NCBI GenBank assembly: GCA_026705925.1 | Contig: JAPOZT010000008.1 | Span: 1 to 64,000, forward strand | From: Gemmatimonadota bacterium | GTDB lineage: Bacteria; JAAXHH01 | DNA: 64,000 nucleotides | Reading direction: 5' to 3' | Shown: positions 17,602 through 26,190 of the stretch, piece by piece | How positions within the stretch are numbered: position 1 is the stretch's first letter | Layout of the letters: each line of letters opens with the position of its first letter | The notes under the pieces: model-generated | Told to the model about the DNA's origin: nothing | Database searches by the model: none | Seen by the model: the letters and a program-made list of their open reading frames with translations, nothing else | Translations under genes and position numbers: made by a program

Positions 17602-18453
17602 CTACCGCTGCCGGCGGCCTCCACGCCGGGTCGGTGTCACGGCCTCGAAATGGATGTTCCGTGTCATCTCGGCGAGCGGAATCGCCGACATCAACACGGC
17701 GCAAGCGCTCGCGGGACCGCCGACCATCAGAAACAGGCCGAAATCGCGCAGTGTACCGTCTGTGACGACAGCCAGCGGGGCGGCGATCAACAGGACGGCC
17801 AGCCCGGCCAGCACCAGGAAGGGCATAGCCTGCACCATGCCGGTACGTACGGAATGGCTGACCGGTTCCCGCCGCGCGGTTTCAATCTTGCATCTGACCA
17901 GGCTGTATCCCAGGAAGGCCATGACCACCGCCAGTGCCCCCGTGGACGTGAGCGTCAGTATGCCCGGTACGGTAATCCGGTCTGCCAGGCCAAGGGTGAT
18001 CCCCGCCGTGACGAACATGGTGTAAAGGGCGCAACCCATGGCCGCCACGGCGAAACGGGCGCCTATGCGGAGCGACAGGTAGAGGGTGATGATCATGATA
18101 CCGAGCATGGCCCCGTTCCATTCTGCCAGCCAGTCGATCGAACGGGCAAAGGGGAGCAGCATCCGCACGATAGATCCGGCCGCCAGTACACCGAGGGTCA
18201 GCGCGATGCATTTGCCCGGCCGGTCGTCGATCCGCGCACCGACGATGACCAGCACGATCAGCATGGTCACGAAAAGGCCGAAGAGCAGGTCGCCGGACAG
18301 CAGCAGCGCCACCAGGCCGTCGTCGACGGCATGTTCCGCCTTCATCGCCGTTGCGGCAATCCCCGCCGCGGCCAGTATGGCGGCGAAAGTGTAGACGACA
18401 CCCGGTCGGTCGATCAGGTTTCCATACAGTACGGCAAGGCCGTTTACCATCAT
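17602..18453 (-). CDS. SecF-like membrane protein lacking the periplasmic domain
   Basis: The product is 283 residues from the ATG at 18453, whose ATGA overlaps the stop of the SecD-like gene. About eight hydrophobic segments are seen. The last five (from about residue 112) resemble the TM2-TM6 half of SecF. Where SecF has GYSIND, this protein has GYSLVR (182-187), so the conserved Asn and Asp are V186 and R187. The usual periplasmic P4 domain after the first helix is absent and replaced by two extra hydrophobic stretches. Identification rests partly on the overlap with the SecD-like gene. It may be an accessory paralogue of SecF; no standard secDF genes are in the window. Confidence 0.6.
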   Translation of the reverse strand: MMVNGLAVLYGNLIDRPGVVYTFAAILAAAGIAATAMKAEHAVDDGLVALLLSGDLLFGLFVTMLIVLVIVGARIDDRPGKCIALTLGVLAAGSIVRMLLPFARSIDWLAEWNGAMLGIMIITLYLSLRIGARFAVAAMGCALYTMFVTAGITLGLADRITVPGILTLTSTGALAVVMAFLGYSLVRCKIETARREPVSHSVRTGMVQAMPFLVLAGLAVLLIAAPLAVVTDGTLRDFGLFLMVGGPASACAVLMSAIPLAEMTRNIHFEAVTPTRRGGRRQR

Positions 18454-20105
18454 ACGCTCAACTTCCTTATCTGCCAGTCCGCAACCAGGGAGGACAGCAG
18501 CATGTTTGTCCAGCACATACAGGTGAGCAGGCTGCCGGCCGCGCCGGAAAACAGCACGAGGCCGAAATTGACGACGGCGTCGGTGCCGACTACGACCAGG
18601 CTCACCGATACGAGCAGCAGCATGACATGGGTCCAGACCAGGACGGGCCGGATCTTCTCGAGCGAGCCCATGACGTCCTGGCGGACTGAAGACTCCGTTC
18701 CGGATTCCGCCCGAAGGTATTCGAAGATCCAGAGATGCACGGAGACGAAGACGAGGGCCGCTCCGAGTAAACCCACTGCGCCGGCGAGGGTGAAATAGGG
18801 CGCAATCCCGGCGATGTTCCACAGCCTCAGCACCGCTCCGGTCATGATCAGGTAGTGCAGCATCCCCGTGACGAATAGCAGGCCGGCGGCCCGGTACCGG
18901 ATAACGAACATTGCGCAAAGCAATCCGAGACCAATCGCGCCGGCGCCGGCCGCGCTGGACACGGCCCCTTCACCGAGCGGGGAAAGCGCCTCCGCCGCCT
19001 GATCCAGCTGCGCCACGTCCAGGGCCGGCGACGCGGATTCCAGGATGACCGCCAGGGCGCGGGCCTCTTCCAGTGCGTCTCCGCCAGGCACTTCTATCCG
19101 TCCGTCGGGTATTCTGCCCTGTATATTCAACGTCACGTAGACCTGGCCGTTCATCTTGATGGCCACACGGTTTCCCGCGTTGGCGCTGGACACGTTGGCC
19201 AGACTCTCCCTGCCCTCGTCCTGCAGGAACAGGCGTACCGCGTATGCGCCCCGGTTCGCCGTTACCGAAGCGTCGCTGACCACGGCGGACGCCACCGGCT
19301 GCACGTTGAGGTCTACATCCTGGTTGATGAAGTAAAGCGGATGGAACAGCCTGCCTCCCCGTTCCACCGGTTCGGAAGCCCATGCGAAGGCGCCGGCGGG
19401 CGGATTGGCCAGGTTGAAGGCCCGAATCCCGGCCTGTACCGTCGAATCGGCCAGGATGGCCATTACGGCATCCAGGTTGTCTTCACTGACCGCGATGTCC
19501 CCGAACCCTTCCTCCACCGTAATGCGTGCAAGCAGCGCGCTGAATGCGCCAGGTCCGTCCGATGCCGATCCCTCGGGGCCCTCCGATACCGATCCTCCGC
19601 GGTCCGCCGGTTCCTGACCGCCATTTCCGGCGTCCGATGCCGCGACGTCCGAGGCGCGCTCACGAAGGGCATCGTCAATACGTTGCCGCAAGGCCTGTAC
19701 TTCCGCGCCGTCCTTGAATAAATGCAGTGTGATCTCGCCGGATTCCCGGATTATCCTGCTTACGAGCCCGGTGTCCGCGCTCCGGGGCACGACGATTTCG
19801 AACGTGTCGTTCTCCCGCGCGGTAATGACCGGTTCGGAGATCCCGAATGCGTTAAGGCGCCGCCGCCAGTTCTCGACCAGGCCTTCCACCGCCCGCGCCC
19901 TGCCCCGTTCCGTGTACCGGGACAGGTCCATGCCTGCAACCAGGCGATAACCGCCGGCCAGGTCGATGCCCGGTACCGTGGACTGGCCGTAAAGCACTTT
20001 TCTTTCTTCAGGCGATAGCGCTTCGACGGACTCGGGAGATGAAAACCACAGCCTGATGGTCGGGGAGACAAGGACCGCGCCAAGCAGGGTGACGGCGAGA
20101 AACAC
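18450..20105 (-). CDS. Divergent SecD-like protein translocase subunit
   Basis: About 551 residues from the GTG at 20105. The open frame extends to 20156 without ATG, GTG or TTG. The extension adds YKRISFL, which suits a SecD N-terminus, so a rare start such as ATC at 20129 after AAAGGA is possible. GIDLAGGYRLVAGMD (46-60) matches the SecD GLDLxGG block, and five C-terminal helices follow. The SecD proton-relay motif VDANVLIFER reads VSVHLWIFEY: Asp is S455 and Asn is H457. A Gly/Ser/Asp-rich linker lies near 150-188. It probably sits in the inner membrane with the SecF-like protein. Whether it can use the proton gradient is doubtful. Confidence 0.7.
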   Translation of the reverse strand: MFLAVTLLGAVLVSPTIRLWFSSPESVEALSPEERKVLYGQSTVPGIDLAGGYRLVAGMDLSRYTERGRARAVEGLVENWRRRLNAFGISEPVITARENDTFEIVVPRSADTGLVSRIIRESGEITLHLFKDGAEVQALRQRIDDALRERASDVAASDAGNGGQEPADRGGSVSEGPEGSASDGPGAFSALLARITVEEGFGDIAVSEDNLDAVMAILADSTVQAGIRAFNLANPPAGAFAWASEPVERGGRLFHPLYFINQDVDLNVQPVASAVVSDASVTANRGAYAVRLFLQDEGRESLANVSSANAGNRVAIKMNGQVYVTLNIQGRIPDGRIEVPGGDALEEARALAVILESASPALDVAQLDQAAEALSPLGEGAVSSAAGAGAIGLGLLCAMFVIRYRAAGLLFVTGMLHYLIMTGAVLRLWNIAGIAPYFTLAGAVGLLGAALVFVSVHLWIFEYLRAESGTESSVRQDVMGSLEKIRPVLVWTHVMLLLVSVSLVVVGTDAVVNFGLVLFSGAAGSLLTCMCWTNMLLSSLVADWQIRKLSV

Positions 20106-20179
20106 CAGGAATGAAATGCGCTTGTAGATAGTGCTGTTCCTTTCGGTACCGCTTCTTTAGTGCGGCGTGGCCGCACGGG

Positions 20180-20938
20180 TTACCATTCTGCCTGGGACCT
20201 CGGCGCGTGGCGGATGATGCCGATCATGTCGCGGACGGCTTGCTCGAACCCGATGGTCATCGCCCGCACGGCCACGGCGTAGCCCACCACCATTTCCTCC
20301 ACCTCGGCGATCCCCGCCAGGTCCGCCGCCGTCCGGTAATCGACGCCGCGTCCCAGGGAAACGCCCATGTTCAACCGTGCCGCGGTCCGGGCCGTACCGG
20401 CGATTTCCTGGAACATCCGGCCCTTCTCTTCGGGACCGGCGGCCTGTACGAACCGGCTTGCGTCAAGATGGACGTAGTCTGCCTTGAATTCGGCGCATTG
20501 CCTGACATGCGACGCGGTGGGCGTGATCAATATACTCGTCAGGATCCCTTTATCCTGCAGGGCCTTCAGCATGCGTTCCACCGGCCGTTCCAGGGAATCG
20601 CCTTCGGGCCATGGCGTATCGGACCAGTCGTTATTCAGGCCGGCGTGCCCGTAGCCCTCGGGAACAAGGGTAACCATATCGGGCGAAATCGTCAAGATAC
20701 TACGCAGGGCTTCCAGGTCCGGCGGCACGATCACGTTAAGGTGCGTGTGCACGAGCTGCCTGATGATGTCATATTCCCCGCCGAGGTAGAGCGAATCTTC
20801 GGCAGCCCACGAAATCGTTACGGCGTCCGCCCCGCTCACCTGGGACATCATGACCGCGGTCATGGGATCGGGTTCCCCCCGTTTCGCGATATTCCGCAGG
20901 GCGGCGACCTGGTCTACGCATACACTCAGTTTTACCAT
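20180..20938 (-). CDS. PdxJ-like TIM-barrel protein lacking active-site residues
   Basis: The product is 252 residues, slightly longer than the usual 240 of pyridoxine 5'-phosphate synthase. The order of blocks follows PdxJ: LSVCVDQVAALRN, PDMVTLVPEG, SLGRGVDY, and VVGYAVAVRAM with a C-terminal AVRDMIGII. Expected catalytic positions are changed. HLRED-RRH is replaced by SWAAEDSLYL, NLEMA by NVIVPP, the His of AGHG by Arg, and the His of IGHA by Tyr. I infer that it does not make pyridoxine phosphate by the known mechanism. It lies 15 bases upstream of nothing recognisable as vitamin B6 metabolism; neighbours are the SecD-like and YibQ-like genes. Confidence 0.7.
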   Translation of the reverse strand: MVKLSVCVDQVAALRNIAKRGEPDPMTAVMMSQVSGADAVTISWAAEDSLYLGGEYDIIRQLVHTHLNVIVPPDLEALRSILTISPDMVTLVPEGYGHAGLNNDWSDTPWPEGDSLERPVERMLKALQDKGILTSILITPTASHVRQCAEFKADYVHLDASRFVQAAGPEEKGRMFQEIAGTARTAARLNMGVSLGRGVDYRTAADLAGIAEVEEMVVGYAVAVRAMTIGFEQAVRDMIGIIRHAPRSQAEW

Positions 20939-20953
20939 GGGTGATCTCCGGTG

Positions 20954-22234
20954 TCAGTTGTCCACGAGGTCGGAAACCCGAACGAACTCGATCCCTCTGA
21001 TTTCAAGATACCTCATCCGGTCCATCAGCACCTGAAGGGTGTGGAGCCTGGCATCGGCGATGACGACGGCGCGGGTGTCGTCCAGGGCGGACAGCGACGC
21101 GCGGTCCAGGTTCATGGATATGATTACGGGGTTGTACAAGGGATCGAGCACACCCCAGGCCCGAAGGCGGCCGCTTTCCCCGTCCCGGTCCTCCGGCCCG
21201 CCTCCGCCTGGTCCGCCTGGTCCGCCTGCGTTGGCCGAACCGGCTGATGCGCCCGGCCCTCCCGCCCCGCCCGGGTTGTCCAGGTAGTACAGGTTCCGCT
21301 TGGCCAGTTCGTCCAGCACGGGAGCCAGCACCTCGGCTTCATTTTCTGTGCGACCGGCAGGATACCGAAGTACACCCTGAGCCCCGGGTAGCGTGGCAAG
21401 GGCGTCTTCCACGACGCGGCGGTTGGTGAGCTCCGAATGCGTGGGCGACACGGATCTCCTGCGTGGCAGACCGGCGGCGTCTGACGCCGGTTGAACGGGC
21501 AGCAGCGCCATGACCTCGTGATCGCCGCGCGTGAGTTCGGCGGCCATTTCGTTTACGCCGTCTGCCCAGGGAAACAGGGCGAAAGTGAGGGGCCTGGTGA
21601 AATCGGAAAGTCCCTCGACCACGGCCCGCTGATCGCCGTCCGTATACGCAATCACGACGGCAAGACGACCCGTTTTTCGCTGGATAGCCGGGTCGCGGGT
21701 TATATTGAGGCGATGGGTTACGTCGTCATCGAAGGTGATGTCGAGCATCAACTCCCCGGACCTGGTCCGTTCCTCCGCACGGGATACCTTGCCGCCCGCC
21801 CGGACGACCGCCCTGGCGATCTCGAGATTGCATTCGGTAAGCGAATAAGTACCCGAAACGATGATCCTTCGTTCCAGGGGCCTCCAACGGCCAGTGGCCG
21901 TCGCGGTGCGTGGCGCGGTGTCCCGTATCTGGTCCGGTGTGACCTGCAGATTCATGAACGCACCGTACAGGGCCGCTTCCATTGCGTGAAACGCCTCCTG
22001 GTCCGTTTTCCAGGCAGACGTTCTTTCGAGCCCGGGCACGGCAACCGGGATGGGCCGGTCCAGCAGCCAGTCCACGACCTTCCTGGCCTGGTTTTGGTAC
22101 AGCATGATCCACACGGCGAGGGCCAGCAGCACGACCGCGGCCGTTCCGAGGAGGGCGTTCCGGGCGTACGACCGGCGCTGGCTCTTGGTGATCGCCATCC
22201 GGGTTCTGGCCGAATGTGAATAGCGAAAGCGCAT
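20954..22234 (-). CDS. YibQ-like divergent polysaccharide deacetylase-fold protein
   Basis: About 426 residues (or 414 from the ATG at 22198). A basic N-terminus is followed by one transmembrane helix (about 27-46), so most of the protein is periplasmic. From about residue 195 the sequence follows the YibQ fold: RLAVVIAY, PLTFALFPWADGVNEMA, HEVMALLPVQP, NLYYLDNP. The metal and catalytic motifs of the family are not kept: DDFG reads YTDG, HLPM reads LLPV, and NNHMGS is missing. A Gly/Pro/Ala-rich insert with short repeats lies after YYLDNPG. It may bind peptidoglycan or glycan without cleaving it. The gene starts 11 bases from the rsmA stop, probably one operon. Confidence 0.65.
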   Translation of the reverse strand: MRFRYSHSARTRMAITKSQRRSYARNALLGTAAVVLLALAVWIMLYQNQARKVVDWLLDRPIPVAVPGLERTSAWKTDQEAFHAMEAALYGAFMNLQVTPDQIRDTAPRTATATGRWRPLERRIIVSGTYSLTECNLEIARAVVRAGGKVSRAEERTRSGELMLDITFDDDVTHRLNITRDPAIQRKTGRLAVVIAYTDGDQRAVVEGLSDFTRPLTFALFPWADGVNEMAAELTRGDHEVMALLPVQPASDAAGLPRRRSVSPTHSELTNRRVVEDALATLPGAQGVLRYPAGRTENEAEVLAPVLDELAKRNLYYLDNPGGAGGPGASAGSANAGGPGGPGGGGPEDRDGESGRLRAWGVLDPLYNPVIISMNLDRASLSALDDTRAVVIADARLHTLQVLMDRMRYLEIRGIEFVRVSDLVDN

Positions 22235-22245
22235 ATCGCGGCCCG

Positions 22246-23118
22246 TCAGCAGTCGTCCTGGTGTTGGTCCCGGAACGCCCGAAGCGCGTCGGCAAGCAGC
22301 GCGAACTCGTTCAGGTCCAGGGTTTCACCGCGTCGTTTCAGATCGATGCCGGTATGGTCCGAAAGATAACCGGCGGAACCGGGAACCAGGCGATTCATCG
22401 CGTGGTGCAGCATCTTGCGCCGGTGTTGAAAGGCCGACTTGATCACGACGTTCAACAGGCCGGCATCCCTGACCGTAACAGGCGGCCGTTCATGGGGCGT
22501 CAACCGGAGGACGACCGAGTCCACCGCCGGACGGGGAACGAACCGGTCGCCGCCCACCCGGAACAGCGATTCCACGCGGTAATGGTACGCCATGATGGCG
22601 GTTATCGCGCCGTAGGCTTTCGTACCCGGATGCGCCGTCAGGCGTCCGCCCACTTCGTGCTGAACCATGATGACCGCGCAACTGATCTTTCCGCGATGGG
22701 CGATCAGCCGGTCGAGGACGGGCCCCGTTATCCCGTAGGGCAGATTGGCCACGAGCACGAACCCGGTCTTGCCATAGTTCCCCATCAGGTCGGACAGGTC
22801 CAGGTCGAGCACGTCCCCGTTCACGATGGTCAGGCGGTCGTATCGGCCATAGGCTTCCTGGAGGACTCCCGCCAGCCTGGAATCGATTTCCACGGCGGTC
22901 ACGCCGCCGGCCAGGGTGACGAGGTGACGGGTCAACGCGCCGGCCCCCGGACCGATTTCGAGTACGGCCGTATCCTTCGTTACGCCCGCCGATTCGATGA
23001 TGCGGCGCGCGATGGACGTATCGTTCAGGAAATGCTGACCCTTCGATCTGGATGGACGAAATTCCGATCGGCGCAGGCTGGCCAACAGGTCTTCAGGAGG
23101 ATCGAGCACCGTACTCAA
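22246..23118 (-). CDS. rsmA: 16S rRNA dimethyladenosine transferase
   Basis: The product is 290 residues, typical for RsmA/KsgA. The SAM site is EIGPGAGALT, the acidic end of the second strand is VEID, and the catalytic NLPYGIT is present. QHFLND near residue 29 is the standard N-terminal motif, and FVPRPAVDS the standard linker. It dimethylates two adjacent adenosines in the helix 45 loop of 16S rRNA during small-subunit maturation. Its start overlaps the tatD-family stop by four bases (ATGA), which indicates co-translation. Confidence 0.95.
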   Translation of the reverse strand: MSTVLDPPEDLLASLRRSEFRPSRSKGQHFLNDTSIARRIIESAGVTKDTAVLEIGPGAGALTRHLVTLAGGVTAVEIDSRLAGVLQEAYGRYDRLTIVNGDVLDLDLSDLMGNYGKTGFVLVANLPYGITGPVLDRLIAHRGKISCAVIMVQHEVGGRLTAHPGTKAYGAITAIMAYHYRVESLFRVGGDRFVPRPAVDSVVLRLTPHERPPVTVRDAGLLNVVIKSAFQHRRKMLHHAMNRLVPGSAGYLSDHTGIDLKRRGETLDLNEFALLADALRAFRDQHQDDC

Positions 23119-23879
23119 TGGATTCGAAACACCTTGTTCGCGTTCTGGGTTGTGGTCCGTGCCAGTTCATCCACGGAAACGGCCCGGTGACGGGCGACCG
23201 CTTCGGCAGTGCTTACGAGGTATGATGGTTCGTTCCGGCGTCCGCGGTGGGGTACGGGCGCGAGCCAGGGTGCGTCCGTTTCGACAAGGATGCGTTCCGG
23301 CGGCAACCCGGAGACCACCTCGCCCACCGTCGAATTCTTGAATGTGGCGATGCCGCCGAACCCCAGGAAGCATCCCATGGAAACAGCCCTTTCGGCCATG
23401 GTGGCGTCCCCGGTAAAGCAGTGCAGGATCGCGGTCGTTTCCTCCCCGGGAAACTCGTCCAGCATGGCCATGACCTCGGCATGGGCGTCCCGGTCGTGCA
23501 CGATAACCGGCAGTCCCGTGCTTCGGCCCCACTCCATGTGTCTTCTGAACGACGTTTCCTGCAGCGGATAGGTGGACCGGTCGTAATGCAGGTCGATGCC
23601 GGTTTCGCCGACGGCGATGACGGACGGATGTTCCAGCAGTTTCTCGATTTCCCGGTAGTCCTCTTCACGGGCTTCGTGGACGTGGCAGGGATGGATGCCC
23701 GCGGCGGCGTACACGGAATCGCAGGTTTCGGCGAGCGCCATGGCGGACCTGCTGCTCTCCAGATCGTACCCCACGGCAACCATGCGTTCCACGCCCGCGT
23801 CCAGCGCCCGTTGGATCACCTCGGCGCGGTCGTCGTCGAATGCTTCGTCCGTGAGATGGGTATGCGTATCGAACAGCAA
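23115..23879 (-). CDS. TatD family metal-dependent hydrolase
   Basis: The product is 254 residues. All family landmarks are seen: DTHTHL with the two metal His, GETGIDLH with the bridging Glu, VHDRDAH, HCFTG and ETDAPWLAP. TatD proteins are metal-dependent nucleases, with proposed roles in DNA repair or RNA quality control. The product is cytoplasmic with no signal peptide. It is followed by rsmA with a four-base overlap, an arrangement common in many bacteria (metG-tatD-rsmA), which is also seen here. Confidence 0.93.
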   Translation of the reverse strand: MLFDTHTHLTDEAFDDDRAEVIQRALDAGVERMVAVGYDLESSRSAMALAETCDSVYAAAGIHPCHVHEAREEDYREIEKLLEHPSVIAVGETGIDLHYDRSTYPLQETSFRRHMEWGRSTGLPVIVHDRDAHAEVMAMLDEFPGEETTAILHCFTGDATMAERAVSMGCFLGFGGIATFKNSTVGEVVSGLPPERILVETDAPWLAPVPHRGRRNEPSYLVSTAEAVARHRAVSVDELARTTTQNANKVFRIH

Positions 23880-23955
23880 GGCAGCGAATGGGTGCAGGTG
23901 ATCGTTTTACGTACGTTCCGTGTGGCCGGCCTGGCCTCGCCCGGCATGTCGGCTT

Positions 23956-26100
23956 TCAGGAAACTGGCGAACCGGATCGGACTCGTGCGTCCGGACCGAG
24001 GAGGATGGGGGCGCCGCCGTCGTCTTCGGCCGCGAGCAGCATGCCCATGGATTCCACGCCGCGGATAGTCGCGGGCTCCAGGTTCGCCACCACCACGATC
24101 TGCCGGCCGACCAGTTTCTCCGGCGTGTATCCGGGGGCAATCCCGGACACGATTTGCCGCTCTTCCGTACCGATGCGCAGCTGCAGCCTGAGCAGCCGGT
24201 CCGTTCCGGCTACCGGTTCCGCCGCCACGACATCTGCGATGCGTAAATCGATCTGACGGAAATCGTCGATCGATATAAGTTCGTTTCGCTCGGACGTAGT
24301 TGATTCCGACCCGGCCGGGGCCGCTTCCACGGACGCCGCCTCGGTGGGCGCCGCTTCCGCTTCGTCGGATTTCGACCCGGCGGGCGCGGCTTCCCTGGAC
24401 TGCGTCCCGCCGTCTCCCCGTTCATCGGACCGGCCCAGTCTCGCGATCTGCGCGTCGATCGCGTCGTCCTCGATCTTGTGAAACAGAATCTCGATTTCGC
24501 CGATGGGACGGCCGGAAAGCGACGCATCGATTTTGATTTCGTCCCAGTTCTGCTCATCGACGCGCCCTTCCAGGCCTACCATCTTCCACAGCCGCTCGGC
24601 GCTGAACGGCAGGATGGGCGACATGACCACGGCGAGGACCCTCACCGCCTGCACGCAAACGTGGAGCGTGGCGGCGCAACGCGCCCGGTCGGTCTTGCGC
24701 GTGTTCCAGGGCGCCTGGTCGTTGAAGTACCGGTTGCACTGGTTTCCCAGGGCGATCAGCTCCCGTACGGCACCCCGCACCTGGAACGATTCGAAACAAG
24801 CGCCCACACGTTCCGGCGCGCCGGCCACCGACGACAACATCTCCCGGTCCTCCGGCGAAAAGGTCCCCGGTTCCGGGATCACGCCGTCGAAATACCGGTT
24901 GATGAAGGTCAGCGTCCGGTTCACGAAATTCCCGAAGATATCGGCCAGTTCGTTGTTGTTGCGCGCCTGGAAGTCCTTCCAGGTAAAGTCGGAATCCTTG
25001 GTCTCGGGCGAAATCGACGCCAGGCAGTAACGCATGGGATCGGGCGGGAAGTCCTCAAGGTATTCGTCCAGCCAGACCGCCCAGTTCCGGCTCGTGGACA
25101 GCTTCTGGCCCTCGATGTTGAGAAACTCGTTAGCCGGGATCTCCGAAGGCAGGACGAAATCACCGTGCTCCATGATCATGGCCGGCCAAAGGATCGCGTG
25201 GAAGACGATGTTGTCCTTGCCGAGGAAATTGACGAGCTTGCAGTCCGGGTTCAGCCAGTAGTCCTTCCACCGGTCGGGGTCGCCCTGCGCCACCGCCCAT
25301 TCCCGGGTGGACGACACGTAGCCCAGCGTGTTCTCGAACCAGACGTACATGACCTTGCCCACCGCTTCCTCGATCGGCAGTTCCACGCCCCAATCCAGGT
25401 CCCGGGAGATGGGCCGGTCGGACAGCCCTTCGTTGAACCAGCCCTGGCAGTAATTGCGCACGTTGACCTTCCAGTGCGTCTTCGTATCGATCCAGGCCTG
25501 CAGCCGGTCGGACATGCGGGCGAGCTTGAAATACCAGTGGTTGGCCGGTCTGACCTCGAGCGGTCCTTTGCAGACATCGCTGTGGGGATCGATAAGCTGC
25601 GTGGCGTCCAGGATGGTGCCGCAGGCCTCGCACTGGTCTCCCCGGGCCCGGTCGGAACCGCAGTGGGGACAGGTGCCCTCCACGTAGCGGTCGGGCAGAA
25701 AGCGGCCGTTTGCCGGACAGTAGATCTGGTCGACCTCGCGCACGTCGAAACAGCCCTTCTCCTCCAGGCGGCAGAAATAGTCCCGGGCTGTCTCGTGGTG
25801 GATCGGGCGGGAGGTCTGGGAGAAATTGTCGTAGACGATGCCGAAGTCTTCGAGCGCGCCCCGGATGACGGGATAGTACTTGTCCACCAGTTCCTTGGGC
25901 GTGATCCCCTGCTTCTCGGCGGCCAGGGTGATGGCCACGCCGTGGTCGTCCGATCCGCTGACGTGCACGACGTCCCGGCCTTTCAGCCGCTGGTAGCGCA
26001 CGTAGATGTTGCCGGGCAGATGGACGCCTGCGATATGGCCGATATGCAGCTTGCCGTTCGCGTAGGGCAACGCGTCTGTAACGAGTATTTTCTGTGCCAC
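23956..26100 (-). CDS. metG: Methionyl-tRNA synthetase
   Basis: The product is 714 residues. The start is taken as the GTG at 26100, five bases after GAGAGG; a GTG five codons upstream is less well placed. The HIGH motif is HIGH in NGKLHIGHIAG. The Zn-binding knuckle includes CPHCGSDRARGDQCEACG. The KMSKS loop reads KLSTSRNWAVW, a form I associate with the Bacteroidota/FCB lineage enzyme, not a defect. After a Glu/Ala/Ser-rich linker (about 560-610) comes a C-terminal OB-fold tRNA-binding domain (IVSGIAPGYTPEKLVG). It attaches methionine to tRNA(Met). It is upstream of tatD and rsmA in the same run. Confidence 0.95.
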   Translation of the reverse strand: MAQKILVTDALPYANGKLHIGHIAGVHLPGNIYVRYQRLKGRDVVHVSGSDDHGVAITLAAEKQGITPKELVDKYYPVIRGALEDFGIVYDNFSQTSRPIHHETARDYFCRLEEKGCFDVREVDQIYCPANGRFLPDRYVEGTCPHCGSDRARGDQCEACGTILDATQLIDPHSDVCKGPLEVRPANHWYFKLARMSDRLQAWIDTKTHWKVNVRNYCQGWFNEGLSDRPISRDLDWGVELPIEEAVGKVMYVWFENTLGYVSSTREWAVAQGDPDRWKDYWLNPDCKLVNFLGKDNIVFHAILWPAMIMEHGDFVLPSEIPANEFLNIEGQKLSTSRNWAVWLDEYLEDFPPDPMRYCLASISPETKDSDFTWKDFQARNNNELADIFGNFVNRTLTFINRYFDGVIPEPGTFSPEDREMLSSVAGAPERVGACFESFQVRGAVRELIALGNQCNRYFNDQAPWNTRKTDRARCAATLHVCVQAVRVLAVVMSPILPFSAERLWKMVGLEGRVDEQNWDEIKIDASLSGRPIGEIEILFHKIEDDAIDAQIARLGRSDERGDGGTQSREAAPAGSKSDEAEAAPTEAASVEAAPAGSESTTSERNELISIDDFRQIDLRIADVVAAEPVAGTDRLLRLQLRIGTEERQIVSGIAPGYTPEKLVGRQIVVVANLEPATIRGVESMGMLLAAEDDGGAPILLGPDARVRSGSPVS

Positions 26101-26190
26101 GACAACCTCTCGCACACGGGTGAATCATTCCTGGCGGACCGGTTTTGTTCCAGCATCAGAATAGGGTGTGGAAGGGGGTTTGTCAACGGA

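Noticed and set aside
16006-18798. A 930-codon plus-strand open frame
   Set aside because: It lies antisense to the sulfatase and SecF/SecD-like genes, with His/Gly/Gln-rich nonsense composition and no motif.
24900-25200. KLSTS instead of KMSKS in methionyl-tRNA synthetase as a possible defect
   Set aside because: This form is normal in the Bacteroidota-like group of MetG, so it is a lineage marker rather than a lesion.
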